This document shows, piece after piece, positions 36,979-48,300 of a stretch of 64,000 nucleotides of DNA. How positions within the stretch are numbered: position 1 is the stretch's first letter; each line of letters begins with the position of its first letter. Under the pieces are notes generated by a model. That model was not told the DNA's origin and ran no database searches. It saw only the letters and a program-made list of their open reading frames with translations. A program made the translations under genes and the position numbers. The DNA is from Serilophus lunatus (Eukaryota > Chordata > Aves > Passeriformes > Eurylaimidae): positions 100,950 to 164,949 of the forward strand of contig VXBA01001478.1 of the NCBI GenBank assembly GCA_013399895.1. Direction: 5' to 3'.

Positions 36979-39039
36979 GAGATTTGGCTACAATTTAGAC
37001 ATAGCATAACTTTGATGAAGAGCAAAGGTCCTTTCCAAAATCCATGCGGTTACCTAGAGAAAGCAAAAGACTGGGAGAATGATTTAGTAACATAACAGAA
37101 ACCTGAGCATCACAAAGACACACGTGCTCATTATGGAAAAATTATCTCCCTCAGCAGACTTGTTTAGAGCAAGCTCTTCCTCATGAAGACTCTTTCTCTG
37201 TTTATGCAAGAATTTTACAAGGGGGAGCCAAAGTGCATGGGCACCATGGGGCATCACCATGACAGAAAATCAGCATCTGAAGGAAAGAGCTACTCTCATG
37301 ACAGCCCGTGTGAGAACGATTGTTCCCAAATTTAGTTTCAGTCACCAAATCAGTCTCCTGCTCCTACTTGTTAATATGTATTGGACTGAACAGGAAGCAT
37401 TTTTGTTTCCAAGTGAAAGTGGATTAAGAAGAGAAGGTATACGAGACGTTGGCTGTTCATCTCATTTTCAATTCTGATAATTAACAGAGCTAACATCCAG
37501 TCAGTACTCTTTTTTTCCAGTTCATTGTTATAACTGGCACACTAATTCACGTTTTCTGTGCCAATCACAAAAGCATTGCTTTGCTTATTCTCTGCCTTAT
37601 GCCTTACACATTTCAATTATATAGGTTTTTGTACATTTCCATCCCCCCAGACTTCCCTTGCTACTGGCTACTCTCTCTGCACCTCGCTTCATTTTGTTAC
37701 TCTGCCTTCAGAGGTATGGATAGGAGGCTGAGCTCTTTCCAAAGAAACTCAATGAGATTACTAAAAGTGAGATAAAAAAATAGCAATTGGCAGTGAAATT
37801 TGAGAGGCTGACAGAATCTTTTGAATATTATGGTGTTAGAAAGCACACAGGAAATAAAGACAGGAAGAAAATGAAAGAGAGAAAAATACAGGGCAAGAGA
37901 AAGCAAAACACAGGTCAATAAAGTGGTCAAGCAACAACTTCAGCAAGCTAGGAACAGTCTATCATATTAGTCACCAGAAATCTGGCTTACAAACAGACAG
38001 AAAATGCTGGTCAGTGAATGAGAGGACATTATATCCCTTGTTCTGCTTTTATTGTTCTCCCTTTGTTTCCTCCTCTTTCTCTCTCATTTCTTTTTTCCTT
38101 CTAGTTCCTTGAGTTGCATTTTTTCACTCTAGATTACTCAATTATTCTTTGAAGTAGCAATGGAAAAGAAATAAGTAGAGAGAGGAAAGCACTTCTTTCT
38201 CTAGATCTGGTGTAACATTTTGTTGTGCTCTTCTATTAAGCTTTTTCTTTTTTTTAAATAGCACACAATTATATATGTATGATCCTGACAACTTCAGGTC
38301 ACTACTGTGCATAAGCGTTATTAAGAGTTCTCACAATCTTATCACCATTCTTGTCGTATGCAGTACTTTTCTTGAAACCCCATCTCTCATATTCATATCA
38401 CTATGTGACAATCTCAAGCAATATTTGAAAAATAAATGAACAGTGGGATTCATCTCACTTAATTTAATATGAGTAGAATGTAGACACCTACATCTCAGCT
38501 AACCCCCTAGGCTTCCTTCATAGTCAATGAAGAGAATTAGGCAATTTTAAAGCATGGGTTTTCTGATCTATTTTAGAAGTGTATTTTAGGATGAGATATG
38601 CTGCAACCAAAAAGTGCCTATTTCTCCCCAGTGATAGAGAGAAAGCTCAAGATGAATAACTGAGTTGTAGATGATGGTATTTGTCAGATGAAATCTTTTT
38701 ACCTCTGGAACTTGCAGGAAAAAATCAGAGTGTAATGCCCGATATGGATGACCTTCTAATTACTACAACATTAATGTGCAAATAAGAATAACCTCAAATA
38801 TTTTATTTAAAAACACATATGCTACAAGAATTTCAAGCTTTCATTTCTTTGATCTATTTGATGACCAGGCTCTTTTTCGTTCTTTTGTTATTTTTGAGTA
38901 CCTGAAACTGGTATTCAATACTGCTTTAAAAATACTATTTGCCCTACTCTTCAATACTTCTTTGTCTCTCGCCCAACTTGTAGTTCACTCACTTTTTAGG
39001 GTTTTTTTCATTTTCTGAGTTTCAATGTATCGACTTCTG
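36979..39039. other. AT-rich stretch without a recognisable gene
   Basis: Pyrimidine-rich (38035-38110) and purine-rich (37850-37920) segments occur, but no element or gene was recognised. Confidence 0.55.
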
Positions 39040-39600
39040 CAAGGGTATGTGGAAGACAAGACCATACAAGGGTACCTGATCAAGGAGATAAGTGAAGGGA
39101 GAAGGGATGACAGAGAAAGACAAACAAGAGTGAGGGGATTAGGACAAGGGTGTGGGCAACCCTCCTGTAGTGTCAGTCACTGGAGCCAGTGGTGTCTCTG
39201 TGATAACCACTGGAGTGAGTGGAAGCCTTGGGCACAGCCACTTTGGTAGGAATGGTGTGTCTCCTAAAAAACAGCTACTAGGCAAGTAAGGCAGGCATGA
39301 GTGAGGAGTATGAGAGACTCAACACCCCAGGCTGGAACAAGACCATGAATAATATAGCCTGTGTGCCTGGTGCCAGCTGCTAGGCAGGGGCCAGTGTCTG
39401 TATGTCCTGCAAATCACATGCACAGGGTGTATACATCCACTAGCAAACCTTGCTCAGGACCAGCCTTTGGACAGGGGACCTTTGAGGTGAGTAGGAGAGC
39501 ACAGGATCTGGGCAGGAGTATTGGTACAAGTACCAGTACATACCAGTACTTGGGGGATCAGTGAATATACAACTGCTGGTGAATCCAGACTGGTGCATAT
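39040..39600 (+). repeat. interspersed repeat X, copy A (unclassified)
   Basis: A GC-richer segment of about 560 bp, homologous in order and orientation to the reverse complement of 56340-57933. Shared landmarks, in order, are GGGTACCTGATCAAGG (versus GGGTATCTGGTCAAGG), CACTGGAGCCAGTGGTG (versus GCTGGAGCCAGGGGG), ACCACTGGAGTGAG (versus CTGCTGGAGTGTGC), a GACCATG...AGCCTGT...GGTGCCA block, CTAGCAAACCTT (versus CTAGCAAGCCTC) and GGTGAGTAGG. Homology is patchy, so both copies are old. It may be internal sequence of an endogenous retrovirus, or a satellite-like element with imperfect internal CTGGAG repeats. I do not recognise the family. Confidence 0.6.
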
Positions 39601-40005
39601 GCATCTTTCCCTAGTGATCTTTAGAAAACTTGGGAAAATAACTGAGATTTTTTATAACTGGCCTAAAAAACATCCCTCCTTTTAGCCACAGTTTGAGGGT
39701 TTTTTCCTCTTGTTTATGCACTACATTTGGCTGTAGTTGACACACCTTGCAATACATATCCCAAATAGAGCTGTGTGCAACTTGGCAGCTTCACTTCCCA
39801 GGGGCTCATGCAATTACAGTCTGTCAAACATATATCACTTAGCTAAGCAACAACTAAGGAGAGCAATAATAACCTACAAATTTTTCATGGGAAAGCATTA
39901 CGGAAGGTGAGGCACTATTCCAAGTAACAAAAAGGGTTATGGCTCCAGGAAGAATAATGAGATGAAATTTAGGAGGGTGTTTGGTTTGATTATTTTACTA
40001 AATAT

Positions 40006-40027
40006 GGGGGGGTGGGGGTGGGGGGGG
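40006..40027 (+). other. strong potential G-quadruplex
   Basis: Three G runs of 7, 5 and 8 bases are separated by single T residues. The 7-base run can be read as two triplets with a one-base loop, giving four G-triplets with one-base loops, a pattern known to form very stable quadruplexes. The surroundings are AT-rich, so it stands out. Length may be unreliable because G homopolymers sequence poorly. Confidence 0.75.
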
Positions 40028-40512
40028 AGAAATCATTCTGACTAGGGAAATACTCACCCTGTTACTCCTCTGAGAGAAATACTAGAAACTCCGTCACTTG
40101 GAAAATGCACTGGCAACCCAACAAAGGAGAAAATAAAGAATTATCCACAGGATGAAAAGACAATGAGTTTGGGGGAGAGATGGGTGATTTACCAGGCTAT
40201 TAAAAAATGTTTTAGCCTCTGTGGATGTGTAAGCAGCTTCTCACAAGCTAAATTTGTGATTTTTTTTAACAGAATCCTAGGGGAGTAAATAGTCAAAAAT
40301 GTTGGTTGCAAGTAATTTGAATAATTTATTATCTATATTTGAAGAGAGAATTTTGGTTTTGCCATTTTAAAAGACAGAGGAAAGAAAGAGGAAGGAATGT
40401 GGACATGGATGTTAATATCATTCTGAGTAATAAATACTATTCACGATGAATTGGTAGTGAAGGCTGGACAACAGTATGAGTAGGGGGAGCAACACTGCAT
40501 TGTGAAGGATCC

Positions 40513-40554
40513 CCACAGCAAAGCTGTTTTGGTGTTTGTGCACAGCAAAGCTGT
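40513..40554 (+). repeat. exact 14-bp direct repeat, period 28, with hairpin potential
   Basis: CACAGCAAAGCTGT occurs at 40513-40526 and 40541-40554. Each unit is itself an interrupted palindrome (ACAGC...GCTGT), and the outer CCCACAGC/GCTGTGGG also pair, so the block can fold into alternative hairpins. Confidence 0.9.
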
Positions 40555-41454
40555 GGGAAAGAACCTGTCTTTACTGTGGACAAAGTCACAATCTTTCAGA
40601 CTGATTAACAAAAGCATTCTTATAATTTTTATAAGCTCTGTTGGTCCAATGCCTCATGGGCAGAGTTGTAAACAAATCCCCTATATCTTCTTATTTGACA
40701 ACAGCCAAATCTTGCCTTTTTTATTTTTTTGGACAGAAAAGACTGTGAAACTATGTTCTTTGTTGTCTCTGGGTATTCACTCACTGTATGTCAAATTCTC
40801 AACAGATTAAACAGTCTTGTATTTTCTTCTAAGTTGGTGTTTGTGCATAGCTTCACTCTATTTTCTGGTTTCTGATAAAACAAAATACGTACTTGTTTTC
40901 TTATTTTTTTTTCAGTATTATTCTTGCTTTGTGTTAAACAGATCACTGTTCAACAGTTTGTCTATGAAGAAAAGAGTAAGAAATTACTGTAGTTTCATCT
41001 CAAAATGAAAATAATAAACAGTCTTTAAAGGGCAAAGGTTGACTGTTTCTGGCAGAATCTAATTTGCTAAGCATTGCAAATTAGACCAAGAAAACTGAAT
41101 ATGATATGTGTGAGGTTTTTACCTCTTTCTGCTATTCCATGAATGGTTGCAGGATAAATCTATTCAATTAAGATAAGGTACTGCATATTGTTCAGAAAAT
41201 ACATTATGCCTTTTTGAAAGTAAATTTCTGGTTTGTCATCACTTTTTTGAAGTTTTCTTTCTTATGGAAAAAGTCTCTGCTTTCTGTGTTCTTGTTTAAC
41301 TCAAAGTACATTTTGTGATCTGAAATTAAAAAACTGCACTAAAAACATTGCAATATTTAAAATAAACATTATTTTACTGCCCCCTGTTTTCAACATTAAG
41401 ACATGTCATATATCCAATGACAGTATTAAATCTGTGATAAATTATTTGATATCT

Positions 41455-41530
41455 TACTATACAACAGATCTTATTACATATAATTCTATATTATCATATT
41501 TTATATCTATAATTATATAAGAATTATCTA
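41455..41530. other. extremely AT-rich segment
   Basis: About 75 bp consist almost only of A and T with repeated TATATA/ATTATA motifs. This composition is typical of DNA-unwinding or scaffold-attachment segments, but no specific evidence is available. Confidence 0.5.
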
Positions 41531-41607
41531 TTGATTCAACCTATAAAGAAAAAAACAAAAAAAAGAAAGAAAAAAAGGGCACATTTAGAAAAGAACCTTG
41601 TCCAAGA

Positions 41608-41650
41608 AGGACTGAGCATCACTGTGTTCGATTTTCAGATGCTCAGTCCT
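41608..41650. repeat. 13-bp perfect inverted repeat, 17-base loop
   Basis: AGGACTGAGCATC (41608-41620) is the exact reverse complement of GATGCTCAGTCCT (41638-41650). The stem is not low complexity (7 of 13 are G or C). A further 4-bp CTTG/CAAG pairing (41597-41600 with 41652-41655) is possible across an asymmetric internal loop. The stem is shorter than that of a typical microRNA precursor (about 25-30 pairs). Alternatives are a chance palindrome or a small fold-back duplication. Confidence 0.85.
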
Positions 41651-43046
41651 GCAAGTGAAATTTGGAGGCCCAGCCCAGTTATCATAGTGTCTGAGAATAT
41701 TCTTGAGAATGGTATTCACAAACTCATAAAGTTAAAGAAAACATAAACACTGGAAAGAGAAAATAAAAGTTGCATGTAAAATTCTACTTTGTCTGTGGTC
41801 ATAAACCCCTATTGGTCATAAACATCTATTTCAGTGGTTATATGAATCTAGTACATCTTTCTGAAACTAGAGTTTACTAGATGTAGAGCTTATACCAAAA
41901 TCCAGTGTCTTTTCTGTGAATGTTATCAATGTTTTTCATTAAGCAGAAAAGCAGCATGTAAAGGAAGTTATGCCTTGCCTTGCCTGCCCTTCCCTTCTCT
42001 TCACGTTTTCACATTCACCTACATATTCTGCATTATAAAGACATCAAGTAAATATAAGAAAAAACATAGAAGACAAATGCATGTTTTCTAACTCCCAACT
42101 GAGAACTGACAGTGCTAGGCCAATGATTGCAGGACCTTGAACCCTGAATCCCATTCTGCGTGACAACTTCAATAAAGAGTCCATGCTGGAATCTACAAGC
42201 ATGTTTCAGTTCCAAGATCTATAGTTTCAATGACAGACTACAAGTAGCTATGATATGCACTAAGCCAAATTAAGGCTAATGTTCTGGGTGGTAAGACTGG
42301 TACAATAACAAGAAAGATTATTTTCCCTTTCTTATTACAACCTTCCATTCCTGGGGATAGAGAGAAGGCAGAGGCTGCTTTCCTGATCAACCCATGCAAC
42401 CCAGAAGCAACACATATACTCTGTTACTAAAGGTTAAGATTAACTTTGAAAATAGACTGCTGGAAGCCCCAAGCTTTCAGTCACAAAAGAGATATGGAAT
42501 TATCCTCTAGGAAATAAATCCTTCCTCACAAAATGCCCACCCTGCATCTATCTATTGACTCAGAAAACTGATGAGCATTCCCTATTCCTGGTAGATATGG
42601 CTTGAAGATATTGTACTTAGTTGTATATTCATTAATCACCTTCAGTTACATCGCATAATGTGATCAGTGGTTTTCAGCTTGTCTTTCCTACAAAAGAATG
42701 ACTCTACCTACTAGCTGATGGTGTCAGAAAGCTTGGGAAAGACACTGAGGAGATAAAGTACCCTGCTTATGATACCTTAAGGTGTATGCTTAATATTTTA
42801 GAGAATTCACTTTTGTTAGGTAGCTGGATAACTTGGAATATTAAGGGCCAAAAGAACCTGTGTTCCCGTGTGTTTGCATTCTTGTGTGTAGATAAGTGGG
42901 GCACAAGACAAAACATAGAGTCAGGCTTCCAGGGGCTGGACATAGGTGGGGTTAAGTAATAAGGGACAATTCTATTGGATGTTGGGGTAACATAGAAGTA
43001 AGAGGGACTTTAATTAGATAGTATGGGGGAGGGGTGCTCAGAATGT

Positions 43047-43053
43047 TATAAAA
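43047..43053 (+). promoter_or_regulatory. LTR TATA box
   Basis: TATAAAA, preserved at the equivalent position of the second LTR copy. It lies 55 bp upstream of the AGTAAA signal, so the R region would be short. Confidence 0.7.
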
Positions 43054-43101
43054 ATGAGAAGATTGTTATGACTTTTCTCTTTGGATCATCAGCCTTTGAT
43101 C

Positions 43102-43107
43102 AGTAAA
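43102..43107 (+). promoter_or_regulatory. LTR poly-A signal variant AGTAAA
   Basis: AGTAAA followed by GCTGCTTCTCC; preserved in copy 2. AGTAAA is a known weaker variant of AATAAA. Confidence 0.6.
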
Positions 43108-43167
43108 GCTGCTTCTCCCCTTCACACCGTGTTTCTCAATTTTTTATCTAAGGCCCTTACGGCATCA

Positions 43168-44506
43168 CTTAGGCAACTTAAGATTCTCAGTTTTTGAAGT
43201 GGAATCCACTGCCATTTCACAGAACCAAACTTTCTCACTGCAAAGGGAGTAACACCAGAAAAAATGTTTACAGTGCATTATAGTGATGTTACTGGATACC
43301 ATCTACTCAGCTAAAGCATGTTGAAATATAGGCCATATACTTTATATTCAAAAAAGTTCTGTGGTCACCAAATTTTAGGATTTTTTTTACTAAGCAGAAT
43401 TCAGCTCACCCTGTACAAAAAGGACATGAAATAAGCTTTTAACCTGAGTAAGCAGGAGCAAAACCAAAAAAGGTCTGTGATAAAGAATACACATGCAGAA
43501 ACTTAAGTCAGATGCACTGCTTTCTTTTTCCTAAGGCTACAATACATATCAAAATGCGTGAAGTGCTACGGTGTGTGCAGGCCCACCAGAGGCAATGTCT
43601 GAACATAGGTATAAAATTCTATGGCATCACTGCCACAAAAACAATTGGTTAAGTAATTTGGCTTACTAATTAGTGTAGGCACCCCACAGAAGTACAGTTT
43701 ATAATAAGTAATTTAAGTGATCTGCATGCAAAAATGAATTAACAGAAACAAATGGAATCTGAATAATTTTTAAGCAGGTGAAGTAAGCTATTTTCCATGT
43801 TGCAAGAACACAATAAGGTCATTTAAGAAACAATTATGAGGCACCACAGGGTGACTAAAGTATAAAACTAGAATGACGGATGGCCAATATAACCTTTCTT
43901 AGTTCCCATAATTGCTATGTGTTCTATAAAGTTAAGTAAAGGGATGTGTGCTATTTAGTTGTTTCAGTATGATTAGCTATTGCTGAGGAAATAGGATGAT
44001 TCCAGAGCAGGCACTTAGCTCCTATAGAATTAAGCAATGGCTTCTTCATATTGCTGGTAGGTTTTTAAAAATTGCTTAACATTTTTTTTTATTTATACTT
44101 TGAGAAATGTTCTTGCTTACTCTAAAACATCCATTAGCATTCCAGAATTCATCACTGAGTGCCAACACAGTTGCTGTCATTCAGATAACTTTCTACAAGA
44201 TAATTCAACCTACAATGCTGTCTATTTCTCCAAGAGAGCTTAAATGGTGGTTTTATCCAGAATATTATTCTGTTTGTGAAGTAGCCAATTTTGAAAGTTT
44301 AGGAGTCCTTTACATGCTTTACATTCTGTCAACAATACAATGTAAAAAAAAGAAGTAGCCTCTCTTGTTAAAATCAAATAGCACAGGAAATACTTCCATA
44401 AGGCCTTCAAAGTCTGTTAACTTATCCATGCTTCTCTGGCTCTTGGGTTCCTATGACTATACAGGTTCGCTTCTTATAAAGAGGTGTAGATTATACCTTA
44501 TCAGTT
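43168..44506. other. AT-rich stretch without a recognisable gene
   Basis: No element or gene recognised between the LTR and the CR1. The longest frame (83 codons, 44107-44358) has no recognisable features. Confidence 0.6.
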
Positions 44507-45345
44507 CACAGAATCACAGATCACAGAATAACTAGGTTGGAAGAGACCTCAAAGATCATCGAGTCCAACCCATACCTTAATACCCCAACTAGACTATGGC
44601 ATCAAGTGCCGTGTCCAGTCTTTTTTTAAACACGTCCAGAGGTGATGACTCTACCACCTCCCTGGGCAGACTATTCCAGTGCTTATTATTCTTTCGGTGA
44701 AGAACTTTTTCCTAATATCCAGCCTATACCTTCCTTGACACAGCTTGAGACTGTGTCCTCTCGTTCTGTCAGTCGCTGCATAGTGGAAGAGACCAACTCC
44801 TACCTGACTACAACCTCCCCTCAGGAAGTTGTAGAGAGCGATAAGGTCACCTCTGAGTCTCCTTTTCTCCAGGCTAAACAACTTTAGCTCCCTCAACGGT
44901 TCCTCATAGGGCTTGTGTTCCAAGCCCCCCACCAGCCTTGTTGCCCTCCTCTGGACGTGCTCAAGCATCTTAATGTCCTTCCTAAACTGAGGGGCCCAGA
45001 ACTGGACACAATATTCAAGATGCAGTCTCACCAGTGCTGAGTACAGGGGAAGAATGACCTCCCTGCTCCTGCTGGCCATACAATTCCTAATGCAGGCCAG
45101 GATGCCGTTGGCCTTCTTGGCCACCCGGGCACACTGCTGGCTCGTATTCAGTTGGCTGTCAACCAGTACCCCCAGGTCCCTTTCCACCTGGGCACTGTCC
45201 AGCCACACTGTCCCTAGCTTGTAATGTTGCAGGGTATTTTTGTGGCCAAAATGCAGAACCCAGCAGTTAGACTTATTAAACTTCATCCTGTTGGACTCCG
45301 CCCATCCATCCAGTTGTTTGGAAAAAATCTTGATTTTACAATCTA
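44507..45345 (-). mobile_element. CR1 LINE fragment, best preserved in the window
   Basis: A minus-strand CR1 with its 3' end at the left: CACAGAATCACAGATCACAG tail units, then AGGTTGGAAGAGACCTCAAA and ATCGAGTCCAACCC. It continues through the ORF2 C-terminus into reverse-transcriptase sequence and stops at about 45345, so it is 5'-truncated. A nearly intact reading frame of 232 codons makes this the youngest-looking CR1 here. Confidence 0.95.
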
Positions 45346-45349
45346 TCAA
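44651..45349 (-). pseudogene. CR1 ORF2 reverse-transcriptase C-terminal part, truncated
   Basis: A 232-codon minus-strand frame. In order it carries LDGWAESNRMKFN and VLHFGHKN (about residues 13-38), ERDLGVLVDSQLN (56-68), NGILACIRNCMASRSREVIL (84-103), YSALVRLHLEYCVQFWAPQ (105-123), EHVQRRATRLVGGLEHKPYE (132-151), LEKRRLRGDLIALYNFLRGG and FFTERI near the end. These are conserved blocks C-terminal to the CR1 reverse-transcriptase catalytic core. The catalytic aspartates and the endonuclease domain lie upstream and are missing. The last residues leave the family pattern (WNGLPR is lost), indicating a one-base indel. Not functional. Confidence 0.92.
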
Positions 45350-48300
45350 AGCTTAACATAAGAAAGACAAAACATTTTTATATATCACTACTGACAGAAA
45401 TATTGATCTTATATTAAGACAGTTAATAGAACTTTTAAATAGGACTTTTACTTAAAGAATTTTAGCCATTTTCCTAGTCTGTTACAGTCTCCAGATGTGA
45501 AGCAATCAAATCACAAACCTTTGTAGACTAGAAAAGAATAGTACAGAAAATATAAATGGGCTCCTAAATGGAAGTTATGACCTTGAGATTTAAATGCATC
45601 TACTTATATAAAAATCATGATTCCATGCAAAAATCCAACAGCAAGGTTGGAATGTATATGTCTTTTGATACATTAAAACTGGATGACTTATTTTAAATTA
45701 ATCAAAAATGTCGAACTCAGCAAGAGAATGCTTATTAAAATCCCCCTTACATAGGTGTTTCTCATTAACTTTGAAAAGCTGCTTATAGCAAACATTCCTC
45801 AAAGCTTAGCACCTTTCTGCAAAAAACTTTAACATAATTTTTATACTCTACTGAATGGACTGTCATAAAAAGCATTTCTAACCAAAGTCATAATTTATTG
45901 TCCAACTAATTGTACAATCCCTCCCAGCACTGCCTCATAAGACTAATACCATTTACCTTTACAATATTTTTGTAAGTAACTATAATTTTCCCGTTGAAGA
46001 AGTTAGGCAATGAAAAATAAATTCCTTGTCAAGGATCCCACCAAAAATCAAAGGCAAGATATATCCATGCAAATCACCTGGGTCTCAGTCAAGATAAAAA
46101 TCAAATAATAATCCAAAACATTTGGCATGGTACAAGAAGAAAGCTGATAGCTTTTAGGCAGCTCGCTATTTTTGATGTTCTGACTTAAGGTATTATCATG
46201 GTTATCTCAAGTGTCATATTTACCAAATACCCTTTTTTCTGATGTAAACTACTCACAATTCCAAAAACCAGATTCTTCTGTCTCTGCTGATGGAAAACAA
46301 GATATTTTAGCCAGTTTGGAAGTTTGGAGTCATGGCCTGAAGCCCAGGCAAGGATCTACGAAGTGTTCCATTTTTCGTCTTACAACTTCAATCCTAGAGA
46401 ATTTTTGAAAGGTGGGTTAGAATCTAAATAAATAGTATTGATTTGGATGAACTTTATTTGAGAATTTTGGAATCTAGTGAACACTGCTGCAGAAATTCCT
46501 TCCCAAATATCTTTATCTCCCAGTCAGAATGAGTCTTGCAGTCTGCCAAGCCACTATGCCCCACAGCAACCTTAGGATAATTTACCTGCCACCCCTTGAA
46601 AACTTAGCTTCAACACATGAATTCACATCTATTCTTTTAGAAATGGAAATTTGCCTATGAATATTAAAACTGTCTTTCTTCAAAGGCTTTAGAAAAAATA
46701 AGAACAAAATTTGGCCTTTGTGTTGTTTTGCCGTTTAAGTTTTTATAAATTTAAAGTTTTATTCTCCTGAATAACTGAAATCACCTGTTGCCTCTGATCT
46801 AAATTGCTCTTTGGGACAGGAATTGCCTAAGAACTATCCTCAGTTCCAGATACTCAACCCAAATGGAAGCAAACCTGTAAGAACAGTCTGCTTGCACCTT
46901 ACAAATCATGGAAGTGTGCCAGACAAGTTTGTGTGCTGCTAGGCATGCTGCTTGCACTCAGGTCTGTTCTTCAGATATGTGGATAGCAGGCAGGCAGGAT
47001 GCAGAGCATATTGCATTCAAAATCTCTTTAGGGGAAGCTCATTATGAGCAGGAGAGACATACCCAGTGAGTCTCATCCCACATAAAGCCTGAGCCACTGT
47101 GGAAATATAAAATGATAGAGCTGGTGAAACATTTCTTTAGATAAAACAGGGAAAACCTATTCAGTCCCACATAATATACTTGTGTTTCACACAAACTTTG
47201 TAATGATGGCTGAGCTGTACTGTTCAAGGGAAGGAATACTAAATATAATAAAAAATCATAGAGCTTTAGTAAATGGTACTAACTAAATGTTTGGCAACTA
47301 ATCACGTTGGCCAAAGACAAATTCCTCTTGCATTTTGTAAGAGAAAGATATACTAATATATTTTCACACAAAATAGGTTTTTTAGATCTTGTAAGTATAC
47401 AAGAAGGACTTGGATTCCACTCCTGAAGGCTTTAAGCTGCAGGAGAAAAAAAACTTCTGTTATACGAAAATTCTTAGAGCGAGCATGTTCAACATTTTCC
47501 TACTCTTTAGAAAGCTCAGGAGTAAAAGTCCTGTGGAAAAAAAAAAAAAAAGTCTTTCTTCATTACTTTTCCTGCAATACCTAGTACATTAGGACTGAAA
47601 CCTCTGGCTGTAACTGCTGCAAACAATCTTAATGCAAATAAGAAATGTCTTTCAAGTCTGACTCTAATGAATGCAGTCTATTGTATGCAAGTATCCAGAC
47701 TTCCATTACATAGCCTTAAAAATTATATCTTTGCATGATGCAAAGTGTTCCAAGGGATCTTATCTTTCATTGAGCATTGACAGTGATAATCTTGGAGTAC
47801 CTCTCTTCATTTGGCATACTGATGTGCAGGCAGTACAGCTGTCTGAAAAATGTAAGACTCTCTTTGGTTAGTAATAGCCTTTTATAAAATAAAACTCAAC
47901 AGAGAGGATTAAGATTGTTCACTGAAACAAACAAACGAAGTATTTATCTGGAGATTGGTAGTATTAAGGGCCCCATGCATGTTTTGTAGTTTTTAAATCA
48001 CCTCTCACTCTATTTCTGGCAGAAAAGCCAAAATGTTTACCTTCAAGAAGTCTCTTTCCACTGCATTAGAGTCACCAATTCTAGCACCGAACCAGAGATG
48101 GAGGCCATTCATGGCCTTACTTTCTGCTTCTCCTGTCTTGGGACCCTGTCAGTACCAAAGGTATAGCTGGATAAATATTTTATATTGTCTTAAGATTTGA
48201 ATGTAAGATTAAAAAAAATAGTTTCTTGAAGAAAAAACTATTCACAAAATCAGCATGGGACTAATTCTGAACAAGGAACAAAATTCCATTAAATTAAGGT

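Larger units (their letters stand above)
39601..42769. other. AT-rich stretch without a recognisable gene
   Basis: Contains the G-rich tract, short repeats and hairpin listed separately. Otherwise only chance open frames of up to 102 codons. Confidence 0.55.
42770..43167 (+). mobile_element. solo LTR of an endogenous retrovirus, copy 1
   Basis: A 398-bp element found by alignment to its inverted second copy at 57934-58331. It begins TGATACCTTAAGG and ends CCCTTACGGCATCA, so it has the TG...CA ends of a retroviral LTR and an imperfect terminal inverted repeat (11 of 13 bases). It is flanked by a perfect 4-bp target-site duplication, CTTA (42766-42769 and 43168-43171). A TATA box, a variant poly-A signal and a downstream C/T-rich U5-like segment are in the expected order. 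No internal gag/pol/env sequence flanks it, so it is a solo LTR left by LTR-LTR recombination. A 4-bp duplication suits gammaretrovirus-like (class I) elements; that class assignment is inferred. Confidence 0.88.
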
